Positions 8,556 to 17,754 of a stretch of 44,164 nt of DNA are shown here, piece by piece. Numbering within the stretch: position 1 is the stretch's first letter; each line of letters begins with the position of its first letter. The translations under genes were made by a program, and so were the position numbers. Below the pieces are notes generated by a model. That model did not search any database. It was not told the DNA's origin and was given only the letters and a program-made list of their open reading frames with translations. This stretch comes from a virus: IMG/VR virus record IMGVR_UViG_3300033151_000248, positions 1 to 44,164 of that record. One strand, 5' to 3'.

Positions 8556-11500
8556 ATGGCCACTAATATCTTTGAAGACATTCTAGGTAGAGAGATCCGT
8601 CGTCGACCTATTCCATTAACTGAGCAAGCTCAGCAAGGTGAAGGTGTCCCTGGAACTTACACTGAACAAGGAACATTCATACCTGGTCTTGGTGAGCTTT
8701 ATGCGCAGCAAGATGCTGGTGGAGCACCTCAAACCCCTTCTGTTGGAAGACGTCGTGAGTGGGCAGGCAGAGCTTTAGCTGAATCTACAAGAACTGAAGA
8801 GCTTTTAAGATACTTTAGTGTAAAGGTTCCGAAACTCGGTGAAGAGGAAATAACTACTGGTCCTCTTCGCTATCTTAAGTGGCCGTTGTTTGCATTAAAA
8901 CAACTGCAACGTGGACAATTTGCCGTAGTCGGTGGTCTTGAGGGTATGCTTGAAGGTGATATCCCTGAGGCTTTTAGTAACTTCTATAGAGGTCTTGTAT
9001 TCGCTGAAGAGCATGAATTTGGTGACATTCTCGAGAAATACGGTCTTACTCGAGAGGAACATCCTTATCTTAACTTTACATTTGGTCTTGCTGGTGACAT
9101 CGTTCTAGATCCTATTTCTTGGGCGACGTTCGGTACTTGGGGCACAGCTAAAGGTGCGTTAGCAGGTCTCTCTAAAGGCGCGAAAGCTGGTCTCAAGATG
9201 GACGATTTAAGACCTTGGCTATCTGAAGAAGGTACCAAGATTATGGATGAAATGTTTCGGGTTACTAAATCCGAAGCAGTCACATCTAAGTACGTTGTTG
9301 ATCAAGTATCTCAAAGTACGAAGGTCGGAAAGCGACTCATGCCTCATGGGGTTCGAGCCGCTCACTGGGTACCTCGAATTGGCGGCACCAAGATAACAGA
9401 CATGGTCGGTGTTGGTGCTAGAGGTAAGACGGCTAAAGACCTAATGCCTGGTGGAGTTATCCAGTATCTTGATGATATCGAAGGTACTAACACTATCATG
9501 GATCGAATTACGGAGTCCATGATTGCTTCTGAGCCAGTCAAATGGTTCGGTAAAGCATTTGTCCCTCACTGGGAATTACGACGTAAATATCCACTTCTTG
9601 TAGAGCTTGAGCGAACTCTTAAGTCTGGAGAACATGAGTCTGCCAGACAGATCTACGAGAAAGTTCGACAGCTTGCTAAGGTAGTTGATACTGAAGCAGA
9701 TCAAAAGCTCTTAACTGAAATTCTTGAAGACCCGTCAAAGCTTATTGGCAGAAAGTTCGTCACAGTAAAGAAGACCGTTAAAGGTGAAGCAGAAGCCTTC
9801 ATCAACATGGACTACTTTATTGATACTATGAAGATTGGTGAGCATGAAGCCGATGAGATCGTTGACTTCTTCCTTGAAACTTACAACACTCTCAAGCCTG
9901 GTTCGCTAGCAGCACCACCGCTTCGTAGAGTGCCTATTGGTGAATACAAAGTAGGAGAAGGTGCTCGAGGTACAGTGGTCGGTGGAGACAAGTTCAAAGT
10001 TCTTGAGCCACTGTTTCAAGCACTAGCAGCTGCTCATCCTAATTCTAAGGCTTATAAACTTAATTTTGGTGACTTCGTTGTCAAGATTCCTGCACCTGAT
10101 TACATGATAACTGGAGAGTTTAAAGGTCAAGTAAGAAGGTGGTCAGAGTTTAATCCTTTGCAGATGGATGTGTTTCTTAAAGACATGGCAGCTGAAATCC
10201 AGGCAGCTACTAAACTCTCTGGATCTGGTGTAGTTCCATCAACCAGTGTTGTTTGGCGCCATGCTAGGGAGATTATACCTGAGCTTAGCGGTAGCAAGTT
10301 AGGTATGCAGACTATTAAGTTTGATGATCTCTCTAAAGTAGTTCAGCACAAAGTAGGTGATCAGACTTATAATGTTACTCAAGACCATATTGCTTGGGCT
10401 ATGGCTCAAGGTGGTTGGGAAATGGGAGGTAAAAAGGGCACTCAGCTTGAATTTATCTCTTGGCTCAAAGAAAATCCTATGGCAATTGAGGATTTTCCAA
10501 TACCTATTTTAGTTAAGAAGTTCGTCAAGGGTGATACTGTAGACAAACATATAAAAGACCTTTTAGAGAAAGCTATTGTCAACTACGATAACCGAACTAA
10601 TGTTGATGAATTTTTAGACGGCATTGTCAGTGTTGCTGATAGATTTTCTAAATTAGCTTATCAGGTTTCACGCACCGGCGTAATTATGGGAGATGCTCAT
10701 ACTCAAAACTTTATGGTAGGTGCCACTGGTCCTATGCAGTGGGTTGACACTGCTTTCTGGGATGACTACATTCGAGGAGTTAGAGGATCCGGTGGAGCTG
10801 AGTATGGCTCATTTGGTGGTGCTAAGCGCATACCAACTGAAGTATTCTACGATCCTAGAATCAAGCAAGTAACTACCACTGAAGCTGCTACACGGGCAGG
10901 TGAAGGCGAATTCATTACAGCATTACCAGGTGTTGGAGGCTTTGAAAAGAAAGCACCTCCAATGACAGCGGCGAGACGTGGTAAGAAGTTCAAGCAAGTT
11001 AAAGACGTTGAAGGCAATGTTGTAGCTGATGACGCAACAATTGATGAGTTCATGAAGCACGCTAGAGGCACAGCTCTGGCAGATAATATGAGAGCAGGCA
11101 TACTTGCTGATGACGGCGTGGTTGATCGAGCTATTGATGCTCTTGATACACTGCTTAGTAATATGGAACTTCCTGATAGAATGCCTACACTGATTAAATT
11201 CCTTCAAAAGCTCAAAGACAAGAAGGTAATTCGTCAGTATGGTATAGGTAAATCAAAGCTTAAAGGTATTCCAGAGAATATTCAAGATGCTGCAGACGCT
11301 GGGTTCTTGACAACAAGACATACAACTGGTGGCTTCACATACGATCTTGCCTGGGCAAAAGACAGTAAGAAGATAGTCGAGCCAATTTCAAAGTCAATCG
11401 GGCCTAAGGTTCCGAGACGAGATTGGATTGAACAAGCTGAAGTTATAGCTGAACGACATCCTGAGATCCTTAACGCTAGCCCAGAGCGAATGAATAAGAT

Positions 11501-13400
11501 TCTTGCGGGTTATGAGATGGCGACCGAGTGGCGAAATGAGATTGTTCGTAAGCTAGAACAGCGTGGTCTCGTAGATGTAGACAAGATCAATAAGATAAAG
11601 ATAAAGTACGGGATTGATTACCTGCCACGATACAGGAAGTCAAAGTCTGTCTATGCTTTCATGGATAGTCTTAAGAAGTCTATTAAGAATAGAAAAACTC
11701 AAGGCATAGACGTACGTAAACATGAGCTAGCTATCCGTGAGTTAAATGAAGAACTTGGTACAGAGCTCTATGAAGATAACATCATAAACATTCTAGCTAA
11801 ATACGATATGGATGCTTCTTTATTTACGGAAGCAGACGAGCTTGTTACAGAAGCTGTAAAGATCTGGGGAAAGCCTGCCAAGATGGTTGGTAAGTTTGTT
11901 AATAAGTTTGATGATCAAGGCAAGATCTTAGACCCTGTAATAGAGTATATGCCGGAGGCTGAAGACGGCTTTGCTCTTGTTAAGAACTATAAAGGTCTTG
12001 AGAACATTCAGATGCCTGAAGAGGTAGTGAAATCAATTAGTAAGTTTACTCGTACTTTCAATGACCCTACTTCTGGAAAATTCTGGCAGAGTTATGATAA
12101 GATTCTTGGTGTTTGGAAAGGCTATGCTACCTTCGTGAATCCTGGATTCCATGGTAGAAACTTCTTCTCTAATCTATTTCAGCTCTATCTCAAAGACGGA
12201 CCTGATGCACTTAATCCTAAGTTGCATAAAGCTGCTGTCAATATTATGCGTGGGAAAGAAGGCAAATTTGTTCTTGACGATGGTACTGAGGTAGCTAATG
12301 AGATTGTCATGGACAAGATGCGTAGGCATGGAGTCTATGGTACAGGTTGGTTCGGTCAGGATATCAAAGAAGCTGGTGACGTAGGAGCGATTGCTAGAGC
12401 AAAACATCCTGGACATCTGCTTAACCCAGCAGATCCTCAGAATATTGCATTTAGAGCTGGTCGCTATGTTGGTGGTTGGGTTGAGAATGAAGCACGTGTC
12501 GTAGGCTTCTTAAGCGATTTCAAGCGTACTGGTAATGAAGTCTGGTCAGCAGAGAATACTAAGAAGTTTCTCTTTGATTACGATGAGCTTACTGACTTCG
12601 AGCGCAAGGTCATGAAGCGGATCTTCCCATTCTATACGTGGATGAGGAAGAACATTGCGCTACAGGCTGAGCAAATAGTTAAACAGCCTGCTAAGTATGC
12701 AAACATTGAGCGAGTAAAGAGTAACCTGGAAGCTCAAGCGCCCACAGTCGATGAGCGCTGGATACCTAAGTACTTCCCAGAGCTCTATGCAGTTCGCACT
12801 CCACTAAAGACAAAGAAAGGAAGTCCTCTCTATCTTAATCCTAACCTCCCATTCCAAGATCTCCAGCGGATCTTTGATCCTCAAGACTGGCTCAGTTCGC
12901 TAGGCCCCTGGAAGGCTTTGTTTGAGCTAGCATCCAATAAAAACTTCTTTACTATGAATGAGATTCAGAAGTATGAGGGCGAGGTCGTAGAAGCAGAGTG
13001 GTTGTCAAGACTGCCTACACCTTTGCTCAATAAGGTTGGTCCAATGATTGGAGCAACTAAGGTCTTCGATAAGGAAACTACTCGTTGGTACTGGGGAATT
13101 AATCCTAAAGCTAAGTATGCTATTGAGCAGGCTATTCCAACGTTTAGAAACATAGGTAAGTACTTTCCACGTAAAGAATCCGAAGTACCTCACTATCGTC
13201 AGGAGAAACGTCCTTACGACATTATGTCAGCTTATTTTGGTGTTAAACTTATTCCTTATAACATACCTGAACAAGTTGAAAGGAAAATCTTTAAGCGTCG
13301 TGACGTGCTAAGAGACATCAAACGGACTGCTCAGCGTCGAGGTGTAGTGCCCTCGTACTACTTACCTGAAGGCGGAACTGAGCCTCCGAAGGGACACTAA
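8556..13400 (+). CDS. Giant internal virion (ejection) protein with kinase-like segment
   Basis: The product is 1614 aa. Hydrophobic, Gly/Ala-rich stretches near residues 107-135 and 172-212 (FTFGLAGDIVLDPISWATFG) and the C-terminal blocks GYATFVNPGFHGRNFFSNLF (about 1190-1210) and IFPFYTWMRKN (1356-1366) are typical of very large phage ejection proteins. Residues about 460-740 carry kinase-fold signatures: a Gly-rich VGEGARGTVV (466-475), Lys510 in VVKIP, Glu547 in a helix, MGDAHTQN with Asp713 and Asn718, and Asp731 in WVDTAF. The Asp-Asn-Asp spacing (+5, +13) equals that of PKA D166, N171 and D184. A virion kinase or phosphotransferase delivered with the DNA is therefore possible. Lys to Glu is 37 residues instead of about 20, so the N-lobe would carry an insertion. 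I see no lysozyme motif. Confidence 0.75.
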   Translation: MATNIFEDILGREIRRRPIPLTEQAQQGEGVPGTYTEQGTFIPGLGELYAQQDAGGAPQTPSVGRRREWAGRALAESTRTEELLRYFSVKVPKLGEEEITTGPLRYLKWPLFALKQLQRGQFAVVGGLEGMLEGDIPEAFSNFYRGLVFAEEHEFGDILEKYGLTREEHPYLNFTFGLAGDIVLDPISWATFGTWGTAKGALAGLSKGAKAGLKMDDLRPWLSEEGTKIMDEMFRVTKSEAVTSKYVVDQVSQSTKVGKRLMPHGVRAAHWVPRIGGTKITDMVGVGARGKTAKDLMPGGVIQYLDDIEGTNTIMDRITESMIASEPVKWFGKAFVPHWELRRKYPLLVELERTLKSGEHESARQIYEKVRQLAKVVDTEADQKLLTEILEDPSKLIGRKFVTVKKTVKGEAEAFINMDYFIDTMKIGEHEADEIVDFFLETYNTLKPGSLAAPPLRRVPIGEYKVGEGARGTVVGGDKFKVLEPLFQALAAAHPNSKAYKLNFGDFVVKIPAPDYMITGEFKGQVRRWSEFNPLQMDVFLKDMAAEIQAATKLSGSGVVPSTSVVWRHAREIIPELSGSKLGMQTIKFDDLSKVVQHKVGDQTYNVTQDHIAWAMAQGGWEMGGKKGTQLEFISWLKENPMAIEDFPIPILVKKFVKGDTVDKHIKDLLEKAIVNYDNRTNVDEFLDGIVSVADRFSKLAYQVSRTGVIMGDAHTQNFMVGATGPMQWVDTAFWDDYIRGVRGSGGAEYGSFGGAKRIPTEVFYDPRIKQVTTTEAATRAGEGEFITALPGVGGFEKKAPPMTAARRGKKFKQVKDVEGNVVADDATIDEFMKHARGTALADNMRAGILADDGVVDRAIDALDTLLSNMELPDRMPTLIKFLQKLKDKKVIRQYGIGKSKLKGIPENIQDAADAGFLTTRHTTGGFTYDLAWAKDSKKIVEPISKSIGPKVPRRDWIEQAEVIAERHPEILNASPERMNKILAGYEMATEWRNEIVRKLEQRGLVDVDKINKIKIKYGIDYLPRYRKSKSVYAFMDSLKKSIKNRKTQGIDVRKHELAIRELNEELGTELYEDNIINILAKYDMDASLFTEADELVTEAVKIWGKPAKMVGKFVNKFDDQGKILDPVIEYMPEAEDGFALVKNYKGLENIQMPEEVVKSISKFTRTFNDPTSGKFWQSYDKILGVWKGYATFVNPGFHGRNFFSNLFQLYLKDGPDALNPKLHKAAVNIMRGKEGKFVLDDGTEVANEIVMDKMRRHGVYGTGWFGQDIKEAGDVGAIARAKHPGHLLNPADPQNIAFRAGRYVGGWVENEARVVGFLSDFKRTGNEVWSAENTKKFLFDYDELTDFERKVMKRIFPFYTWMRKNIALQAEQIVKQPAKYANIERVKSNLEAQAPTVDERWIPKYFPELYAVRTPLKTKKGSPLYLNPNLPFQDLQRIFDPQDWLSSLGPWKALFELASNKNFFTMNEIQKYEGEVVEAEWLSRLPTPLLNKVGPMIGATKVFDKETTRWYWGINPKAKYAIEQAIPTFRNIGKYFPRKESEVPHYRQEKRPYDIMSAYFGVKLIPYNIPEQVERKIFKRRDVLRDIKRTAQRRGVVPSYYLPEGGTEPPKGH

Positions 13401-13789
13401 TGTCTAATTTAGTTCTCTCATCAAGATTCGCTAAAGAGTATCTTTCACTGAGCCCTATACTTTATGAAATAATTTATGAAACCCTAGACATTTGGCCTGC
13501 GCCTACATTCGTTGTGACTTGTATACATAGAAACACAGAAGAGAATAAGCGCGTTGGCGCTAAGTCAATGATACATGTAGTGGGACCACCGTATAGAGCA
13601 CTTGATGGGAGAATCACCAATATAGGTGACCGATATCAAGAGTTAGCAGAAGAGGTTGCTGATCGTATCAACCGTTACTTTATTTATGACGGAAGTAGAC
13701 CAGAGAAGAGGGTCGCACTCGCTTATCCGCATGGTAATGGACCTCATATCCATTATCAAGTGCATCCAAGTACTAAAAGAAGTGATTGA
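13400..13789 (+). CDS. M15-like peptidase, endolysin candidate
   Basis: The product is 129 aa without signal peptide. The pattern Ser-x-x-His59 followed by Arg and Asp69 (SMIHVVGPPYRALD), then GPHIHYQV with His116 and His118, resembles the zinc ligands and layout of M15 (D-Ala-D-Ala carboxypeptidase or L-Ala-D-Glu endopeptidase) proteins, where His, Asp and His hold zinc. It lies at the head of the lysis cassette, followed by membrane proteins and a 3-TM holin, so hydrolysis of peptidoglycan crosslinks is the likely role. H59 to D69 spacing is longer than in classical M15 enzymes, hence moderate confidence. Confidence 0.55.
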   Translation: MSNLVLSSRFAKEYLSLSPILYEIIYETLDIWPAPTFVVTCIHRNTEENKRVGAKSMIHVVGPPYRALDGRITNIGDRYQELAEEVADRINRYFIYDGSRPEKRVALAYPHGNGPHIHYQVHPSTKRSD

Positions 13790-14169
13790 TGACCACATCG
13801 GAAGTAGCTCTGCTTGGTTCTGTCACCGGTCTAACAATGGGCATTGTAATAGGACTATTCCAAGTCGTCGTTAGGATGCTGGATAGGAAAAATGGAAAAA
13901 CGCCCGCGGCCTGTTTGCTACCAGATACAGATCGTAATGCCATTTATGCTATTAAACACCTTGTCGAGGATCTGATGAACGCGGCAGGAGACTTTAAATC
14001 GAGTCATAAAGACTTGCAAAAAATGTTCTATGAGATAGTACGACATCTTGACAAATTAGCTGTAAGTATAGAGAACCAGACTAAAAAGCAAACAGAAACT
14101 TTAGAGGCACTCAATACTCACTTCACTGACTTTAGATGTCTTCAAAAGGATATCAATGCTACTAAGTAG
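13789..14169 (+). CDS. Single-TM coiled-coil protein in lysis cassette
   Basis: The product is 126 aa, starting at the ATG that overlaps the upstream stop (TGATG). One hydrophobic segment spans about residues 6-30 (ALLGSVTGLTMGIVIGLFQV). It is followed by a charged linker and a helical, coiled-coil-like tail (about 55-115). It may be an antiholin or inner-membrane spanin-type protein. The topology fits, but no family is recognised. Confidence 0.5.
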   Translation: MTTSEVALLGSVTGLTMGIVIGLFQVVVRMLDRKNGKTPAACLLPDTDRNAIYAIKHLVEDLMNAAGDFKSSHKDLQKMFYEIVRHLDKLAVSIENQTKKQTETLEALNTHFTDFRCLQKDINATK

Positions 14170-14473
14170 TATTCTACTCTTAGCTGGATGCTGGTGCTGG
14201 GATTCAGTTGTGATACCGCCAGAAGATCCGCCCATTGATGGCTACAACCTTCGCTGGTCTGAGGCGCCTACCACCTGGTGCGCCGATGATTATCTAGCAG
14301 TCATCACTAATCAGATTGATGCATGTAATGAATCTGGTCCTGAGTCTTTTTGTACTCTAACGGACATACCTGATCCGCCCATAGACACAGTTACTTTTGT
14401 AATGATTACCGCTTGGAGAGGCACTCAAGAGAGTGAACTCGAAGAAGGGAGGACAATAGAAGCATGTCCATAA
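14156..14473 (+). CDS. Small lipoprotein, outer spanin candidate
   Basis: The product is 105 aa. The N-terminus MLLSSILLLAGC is a very short signal with a lipobox (LLAGC, Cys12), so the mature protein would be lipid-anchored. The mature part is Pro-rich (VVIPPEDPPIDGY), contains five further Cys and no other membrane segment. An AAGGA-like ribosome site lies 6 bases upstream, and the gene overlaps both neighbours. In Gram-negative phages a small lipoprotein in the lysis cassette is usually the outer-membrane spanin. That role is inferred. Confidence 0.5.
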   Translation: MLLSSILLLAGCWCWDSVVIPPEDPPIDGYNLRWSEAPTTWCADDYLAVITNQIDACNESGPESFCTLTDIPDPPIDTVTFVMITAWRGTQESELEEGRTIEACP

Positions 14474-14874
14474 TCAGTACTATCTTGTCAGGAGGCGTAG
14501 GTGAGTTGATCAAGGGCATTGGCTCTGTGGTCGACAACCTCCATACCTCTAAAGAAGAGAAGAACGCAGCTAAACTAGCCCTTGAGGAACTCGCGCGTAA
14601 GAGTGAGCGCATCTTGGTAGCCGAACTTCAACAGGGGGACGCGTATACTAAACGTGCACGTCCCACTATTGTATACACCGGTCTCGCAATCGCGGTATTC
14701 AATGCGGTAGTCCCATTGTTCGGCGTGAGTGAGACCGTGAATGCGCCAGTAGAGTTTTGGTATGGTTGGGCTGCTGTAGTTAGCATTTACAGCATAGGAC
14801 GTACCAGAGAGAAGTCCGGTGCGCGAGATAAAGTGACCACGAGTATTACAGGTCGGACATCTATACTGGATTAG
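14464..14874 (+). CDS. 3-TM (GTA-type) holin
   Basis: The product is 136 aa. After an amphipathic N-terminus and charged helix (to about 50) comes AYTKRARPTIVYTGLAIAVF, the signature region of the family of three-TM holins first described in gene transfer agents. Hydrophobic segments lie at about 66-84 and 92-112, plus a weaker one near the N-terminus. It would form the inner-membrane lesion that times lysis. GGAGG lies about 10 bases upstream of the start, and the gene overlaps the lipoprotein by 10 bases. Confidence 0.75.
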   Translation: MSIISTILSGGVGELIKGIGSVVDNLHTSKEEKNAAKLALEELARKSERILVAELQQGDAYTKRARPTIVYTGLAIAVFNAVVPLFGVSETVNAPVEFWYGWAAVVSIYSIGRTREKSGARDKVTTSITGRTSILD

Positions 14875-14884
14875 GAGCTTTGAT

Positions 14885-15049
14885 ATGGATTGGCTATCGC
14901 TAGTGATCGGTCTGGTCTTCATGGTAGGTCTAACCGCCTTGTTCTTTTGGTATCGAAATAGGAAGAAGAAAGTCACTCCAGCCTACACTGCAGCAGAAAA
15001 GAAAGCCGCTCTCCAAAGAGCAAAAGACACTAGACAACAGCCTAAATAA
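14885..15049 (+). CDS. 54-aa single-TM protein
   Basis: The ATG is preceded by AGGAG at good spacing. One membrane segment, LSLVIGLVFMVGLTALFFWY, starts at residue 4 and is followed by a basic cytoplasmic tail (RNRKKK) and an Ala/Lys/Gln-rich end. It closes the lysis operon and probably assists lysis (inner-membrane spanin or holin partner). No family is recognised. Confidence 0.6.
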   Translation: MDWLSLVIGLVFMVGLTALFFWYRNRKKKVTPAYTAAEKKAALQRAKDTRQQPK

Positions 15050-15143
15050 CGCGAATTTCGAATCGTAACGTGATTGCCAAATGATTTACAGCGCATCTGA
15101 TTTTAATCTCAGTCACGACTTTATATTCCGGAATAGTATCGTA

Positions 15144-15509
15144 TTACAATGATTGCAGGTATTCTACGAATGAAATCAGGTCCTTAGCGCATGGTCCGTA
15201 GCATCCAAAGCTATCTACGTCATAGACCTGATCATCCCAGACCATAACGTATGCCTCTCCTTTAGCCATAGCATGCATACGGAGATGAGCAACTTGGTGA
15301 GGTGTGAGGTCCTTAAGACTTCGCACCTTCACCTCTATAGCTATGCTTCTTCTTTCTACAGTGCCTATGATATCAAACGGCCTACGACTGACAACAGCGA
15401 TAGTCCCACATTTTGGGCACCTAGTAGGATCAGGGATCTTGTACCAATATGAATGAGGTATAGTATTTAATTTCTTAAGGATCTTATTCGTTAGGTCCTT
15501 TTCTTTCAT
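15144..15509 (-). CDS. PD-(D/E)XK nuclease, resolvase-like
   Basis: The product is 121 aa. RRPFDIIG gives Asp46, AIEVKVR gives Glu59-x-Lys61, and HQVAHL gives Gln72: the order of a PD-(D/E)XK active site as in Hjc/RecU or VRR-NUC nucleases. CPKCG (C31, C34) adds a partial zinc site. The likely role is cleavage of branched replication or recombination DNA before packaging. It is the last gene of the long minus-strand replication operon. The catalytic motif is clear, but substrate choice is not. Confidence 0.75.
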   Translation of the reverse strand: MKEKDLTNKILKKLNTIPHSYWYKIPDPTRCPKCGTIAVVSRRPFDIIGTVERRSIAIEVKVRSLKDLTPHQVAHLRMHAMAKGEAYVMVWDDQVYDVDSFGCYGPCAKDLISFVEYLQSL

Positions 15510-15660
15510 TGATAGTAAACTCCATCCACGTCTTTATCTGGATTATATCAGCTTCTTGTCGATCGTCATGCATAGTCAGTCGTCCCATCCAGAACGACAA
15601 CATAGCTATGATTACTCCTGCCAGAATTTTGAGTAACTTTCCGTTACTCTGCGCCGACAC
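15484..15660 (-). CDS. 58-aa putative membrane protein
   Basis: A frame from a GTG at 15660 (or an ATG at 15603 with AGGAG 11 bases upstream) encodes an N-terminal membrane segment KLLKILAGVIIAMLSFWMGRL-like in character, then a polar tail. It overlaps the gene before it and the nuclease start after it, which is the packing seen throughout this operon. Start choice is uncertain and the gene is short, hence low confidence. Confidence 0.4.
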   Translation of the reverse strand: MSAQSNGKLLKILAGVIIAMLSFWMGRLTMHDDRQEADIIQIKTWMEFTINERKGPNE

Positions 15661-15853
15661 CCTTTAGTCCTTTCTTCAGTATATCCTTAGCCATGCCGCA
15701 ATCGCCCTCTTCAATGTGGTAGATTGCTGCTTCGCTAGACTTGATAAGGATGCTCTCGTTAATGGTCCGACTGTCTGCTGCTAGCACAACCATCAGACTT
15801 ACAACCATGAGAATGCCTACGCCTATCCAGACCAAGTTTCGAGCTCGCCCCAT
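15644..15853 (-). CDS. 69-aa single-TM protein
   Basis: I start at the ATG at 15853 because GGGGA lies just upstream; an in-frame GTG at 15898 would only add polymerase-overlapping residues. Residues about 7-27 (VWIGVGILMVVSLMVVLAA) form one membrane segment, preceded by basic residues. The rest is a short helical domain with one Cys. It overlaps the polymerase 3' end by 31 bases. Function unknown. Confidence 0.55.
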   Translation of the reverse strand: MGRARNLVWIGVGILMVVSLMVVLAADSRTINESILIKSSEAAIYHIEEGDCGMAKDILKKGLKGVGAE

Positions 15854-17754
15854 GACGGTCCCCTTTCTACGTCTGCTACGATCGGTGTTCTGCACCACGA
15901 GAAATCCTGCATCTCTGCTACGATCATTGGTATCAGATGTTCATCGCTCTTATGTAATAGGAAGTCAACCTCATCGTGTACTGCTAGCATGATATGTGAG
16001 AGACTACCTGGTGGTAAGACGTCATTGTCTACTCGAATCATGGCATCCTTTAGCATATCAGCTGTGAGTCCTTGAATGAGATAGTTAACGCCAACGTAAG
16101 CTTTCGAGGCGGGGACCCTTTTGTGTCGCCCGTAATAGTTAAATATGTAGCCTCGTTTTCGTACCGTATTTTGTACTTGATCGATGAAGGTTTTAATTCC
16201 TTTGTAGATTTCAAAGTATCTATAATAGAAAGCTCTAACTTCTGCGAGATCGAAATAATGTCCATAGTCTCTCAGTGTAGATCTGACTCGTTTATAACCG
16301 GCTCCGTAGACGACAGCGAAATTAGTTTCTTTAGCAGCGTCTCGATATTGCTTCGCTTGAGTATCACCGTGTTTATACGAGTCAAGGAGTTCACTGTACT
16401 TGAAATCAAAAAGCTGTGCAGCAGTATCAGTGTGGATATCTCGTCCTTCCAAAAAGGCCCGGTGCATATGTTCATCTTGAGCGAAGTGGTCGAGTAATCT
16501 AAGTTCGAACTGACTTTGGTCGACCTTAAGCACTGAATAATCGTCTGGCGCTTTGAAACATTTTCTAATACCAAACGCCATCCGTAGAGCTTTGTTAGCA
16601 AAATCTGGAGCGCGAGTATATCTCGGCAATCGAGTAGGGATACCCTGCATATTCGGTTCTGAGGCGGACGCTCGTCCTGTTCTCGCACCAATCTGATTGT
16701 AGGAGCAGAAGATACGGCCATTATGCTCCCACTTGGTGAGACCTCCACTAAAAGTGGCGACATTATGCATGAGATTTCTGTAAGCCGCAAGGCATTCACC
16801 GAGTTCATTGTTCAACCCCATAAGTTGAGACTTACCCCATGAGGGCTTGTTCGTTCTCTTAGAGTACTCCAGTGGCTTAAACCCTAAGTTATTCATAAGG
16901 ATCGCGAGCTGAGTATCAGAGTTAAGGTTCTCAATAGGTCGGACAGTCTCGTCCATTTCAAAGATGAGATCCCAGATATGTTCTTCGAGTTTCTTTCCTG
17001 CCATAAACACCGGATCAACCAGATCTATGCACATCTTCTTATCAAATGGGAAGCCTTGTCTCTCCATCTTAGCGACAAGAAGGGTGAAGGCCATTTCATG
17101 CTTGTAGATGGACTCTCTAGTACCATCCTCCTCGACAGACTCCATCTTACAAGTGAGTAGAGTCTCTGCTCTAGTGAACCTACGCCACAATGCTAGTGTC
17201 AAGCAAGCATCCTCAGCACCGTATGGGCCTAGCATGTCCACAGGTATCTGCCCGTAGTTCTCTAATTTGTTTGACTTAAAGTATGCAGCTACTTCAGCTC
17301 CACGTTTTCCAGCTTCTCTATCAATGTACTGAGATGCAATGTACTTAAGCTGATGATTCCTTTCATTCTCATTACGTAGAAAAGTTAGAATCATAGCGTC
17401 TTCTACATTACGTAGCTCAATATCATGATTAAGCAACATGTTCATGTCAAATTTAATGTTCCAAAAGATCTTCTTTAATTTGGGGTCACCATACACTTCA
17501 TCACGAAGAAGCTGCTCGGTAATGTCCACTTCAGCAATGTTGCCCTCGGTATGCCGTACTGGAACGTAGAATCCATAATAAGTCCCTTCGACATAAGCAG
17601 CGAAACAATGAGATACAACTTTGGAGTTATACCACTTGAGTCCAGTGGTCTCAGTATCTGCACCGATTTCTCCATCAGCGGCCGTGCCTAATGTCTCGAT
17701 CATCTGTTTCAAGTCGTCGTGAGTCTTTACTATCTTTAAATTTCGCACGGACAT
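15823..17754 (-). CDS. polA: Family A DNA polymerase with 3'-5' exonuclease
   Basis: The product is 643 aa, the size of T7-like phage polymerases without a 5' nuclease. Exonuclease motifs are visible: D33-T-E35, KFD with Asp103, and Y178-G-A-E-D182. Polymerase motifs are also visible: motif A VDQSQFELR (Asp412), motif B R471-x3-K475-x3-F479-x3-Y483-G, and motif C HDE at 593-595. All catalytic residues are present and position 479 is Phe, so ordinary dNTP use is expected. It starts 80 bases inside the ThyA-like gene, with AGGGG upstream of the ATG. It is the replicative enzyme of the phage. Confidence 0.95.
   Translation of the reverse strand: MSVRNLKIVKTHDDLKQMIETLGTAADGEIGADTETTGLKWYNSKVVSHCFAAYVEGTYYGFYVPVRHTEGNIAEVDITEQLLRDEVYGDPKLKKIFWNIKFDMNMLLNHDIELRNVEDAMILTFLRNENERNHQLKYIASQYIDREAGKRGAEVAAYFKSNKLENYGQIPVDMLGPYGAEDACLTLALWRRFTRAETLLTCKMESVEEDGTRESIYKHEMAFTLLVAKMERQGFPFDKKMCIDLVDPVFMAGKKLEEHIWDLIFEMDETVRPIENLNSDTQLAILMNNLGFKPLEYSKRTNKPSWGKSQLMGLNNELGECLAAYRNLMHNVATFSGGLTKWEHNGRIFCSYNQIGARTGRASASEPNMQGIPTRLPRYTRAPDFANKALRMAFGIRKCFKAPDDYSVLKVDQSQFELRLLDHFAQDEHMHRAFLEGRDIHTDTAAQLFDFKYSELLDSYKHGDTQAKQYRDAAKETNFAVVYGAGYKRVRSTLRDYGHYFDLAEVRAFYYRYFEIYKGIKTFIDQVQNTVRKRGYIFNYYGRHKRVPASKAYVGVNYLIQGLTADMLKDAMIRVDNDVLPPGSLSHIMLAVHDEVDFLLHKSDEHLIPMIVAEMQDFSWCRTPIVADVERGPSWGELETWSG

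Noticed and set aside
15055-15130. tRNA-like or attachment-like sequence (CATCTGATTTTAATCTCAG) in the convergent gap
   Set aside because: The anticodon arm would have a wrong loop size and there is no acceptor or T-arm. No integrase is present, so neither tRNA nor attP can be supported.
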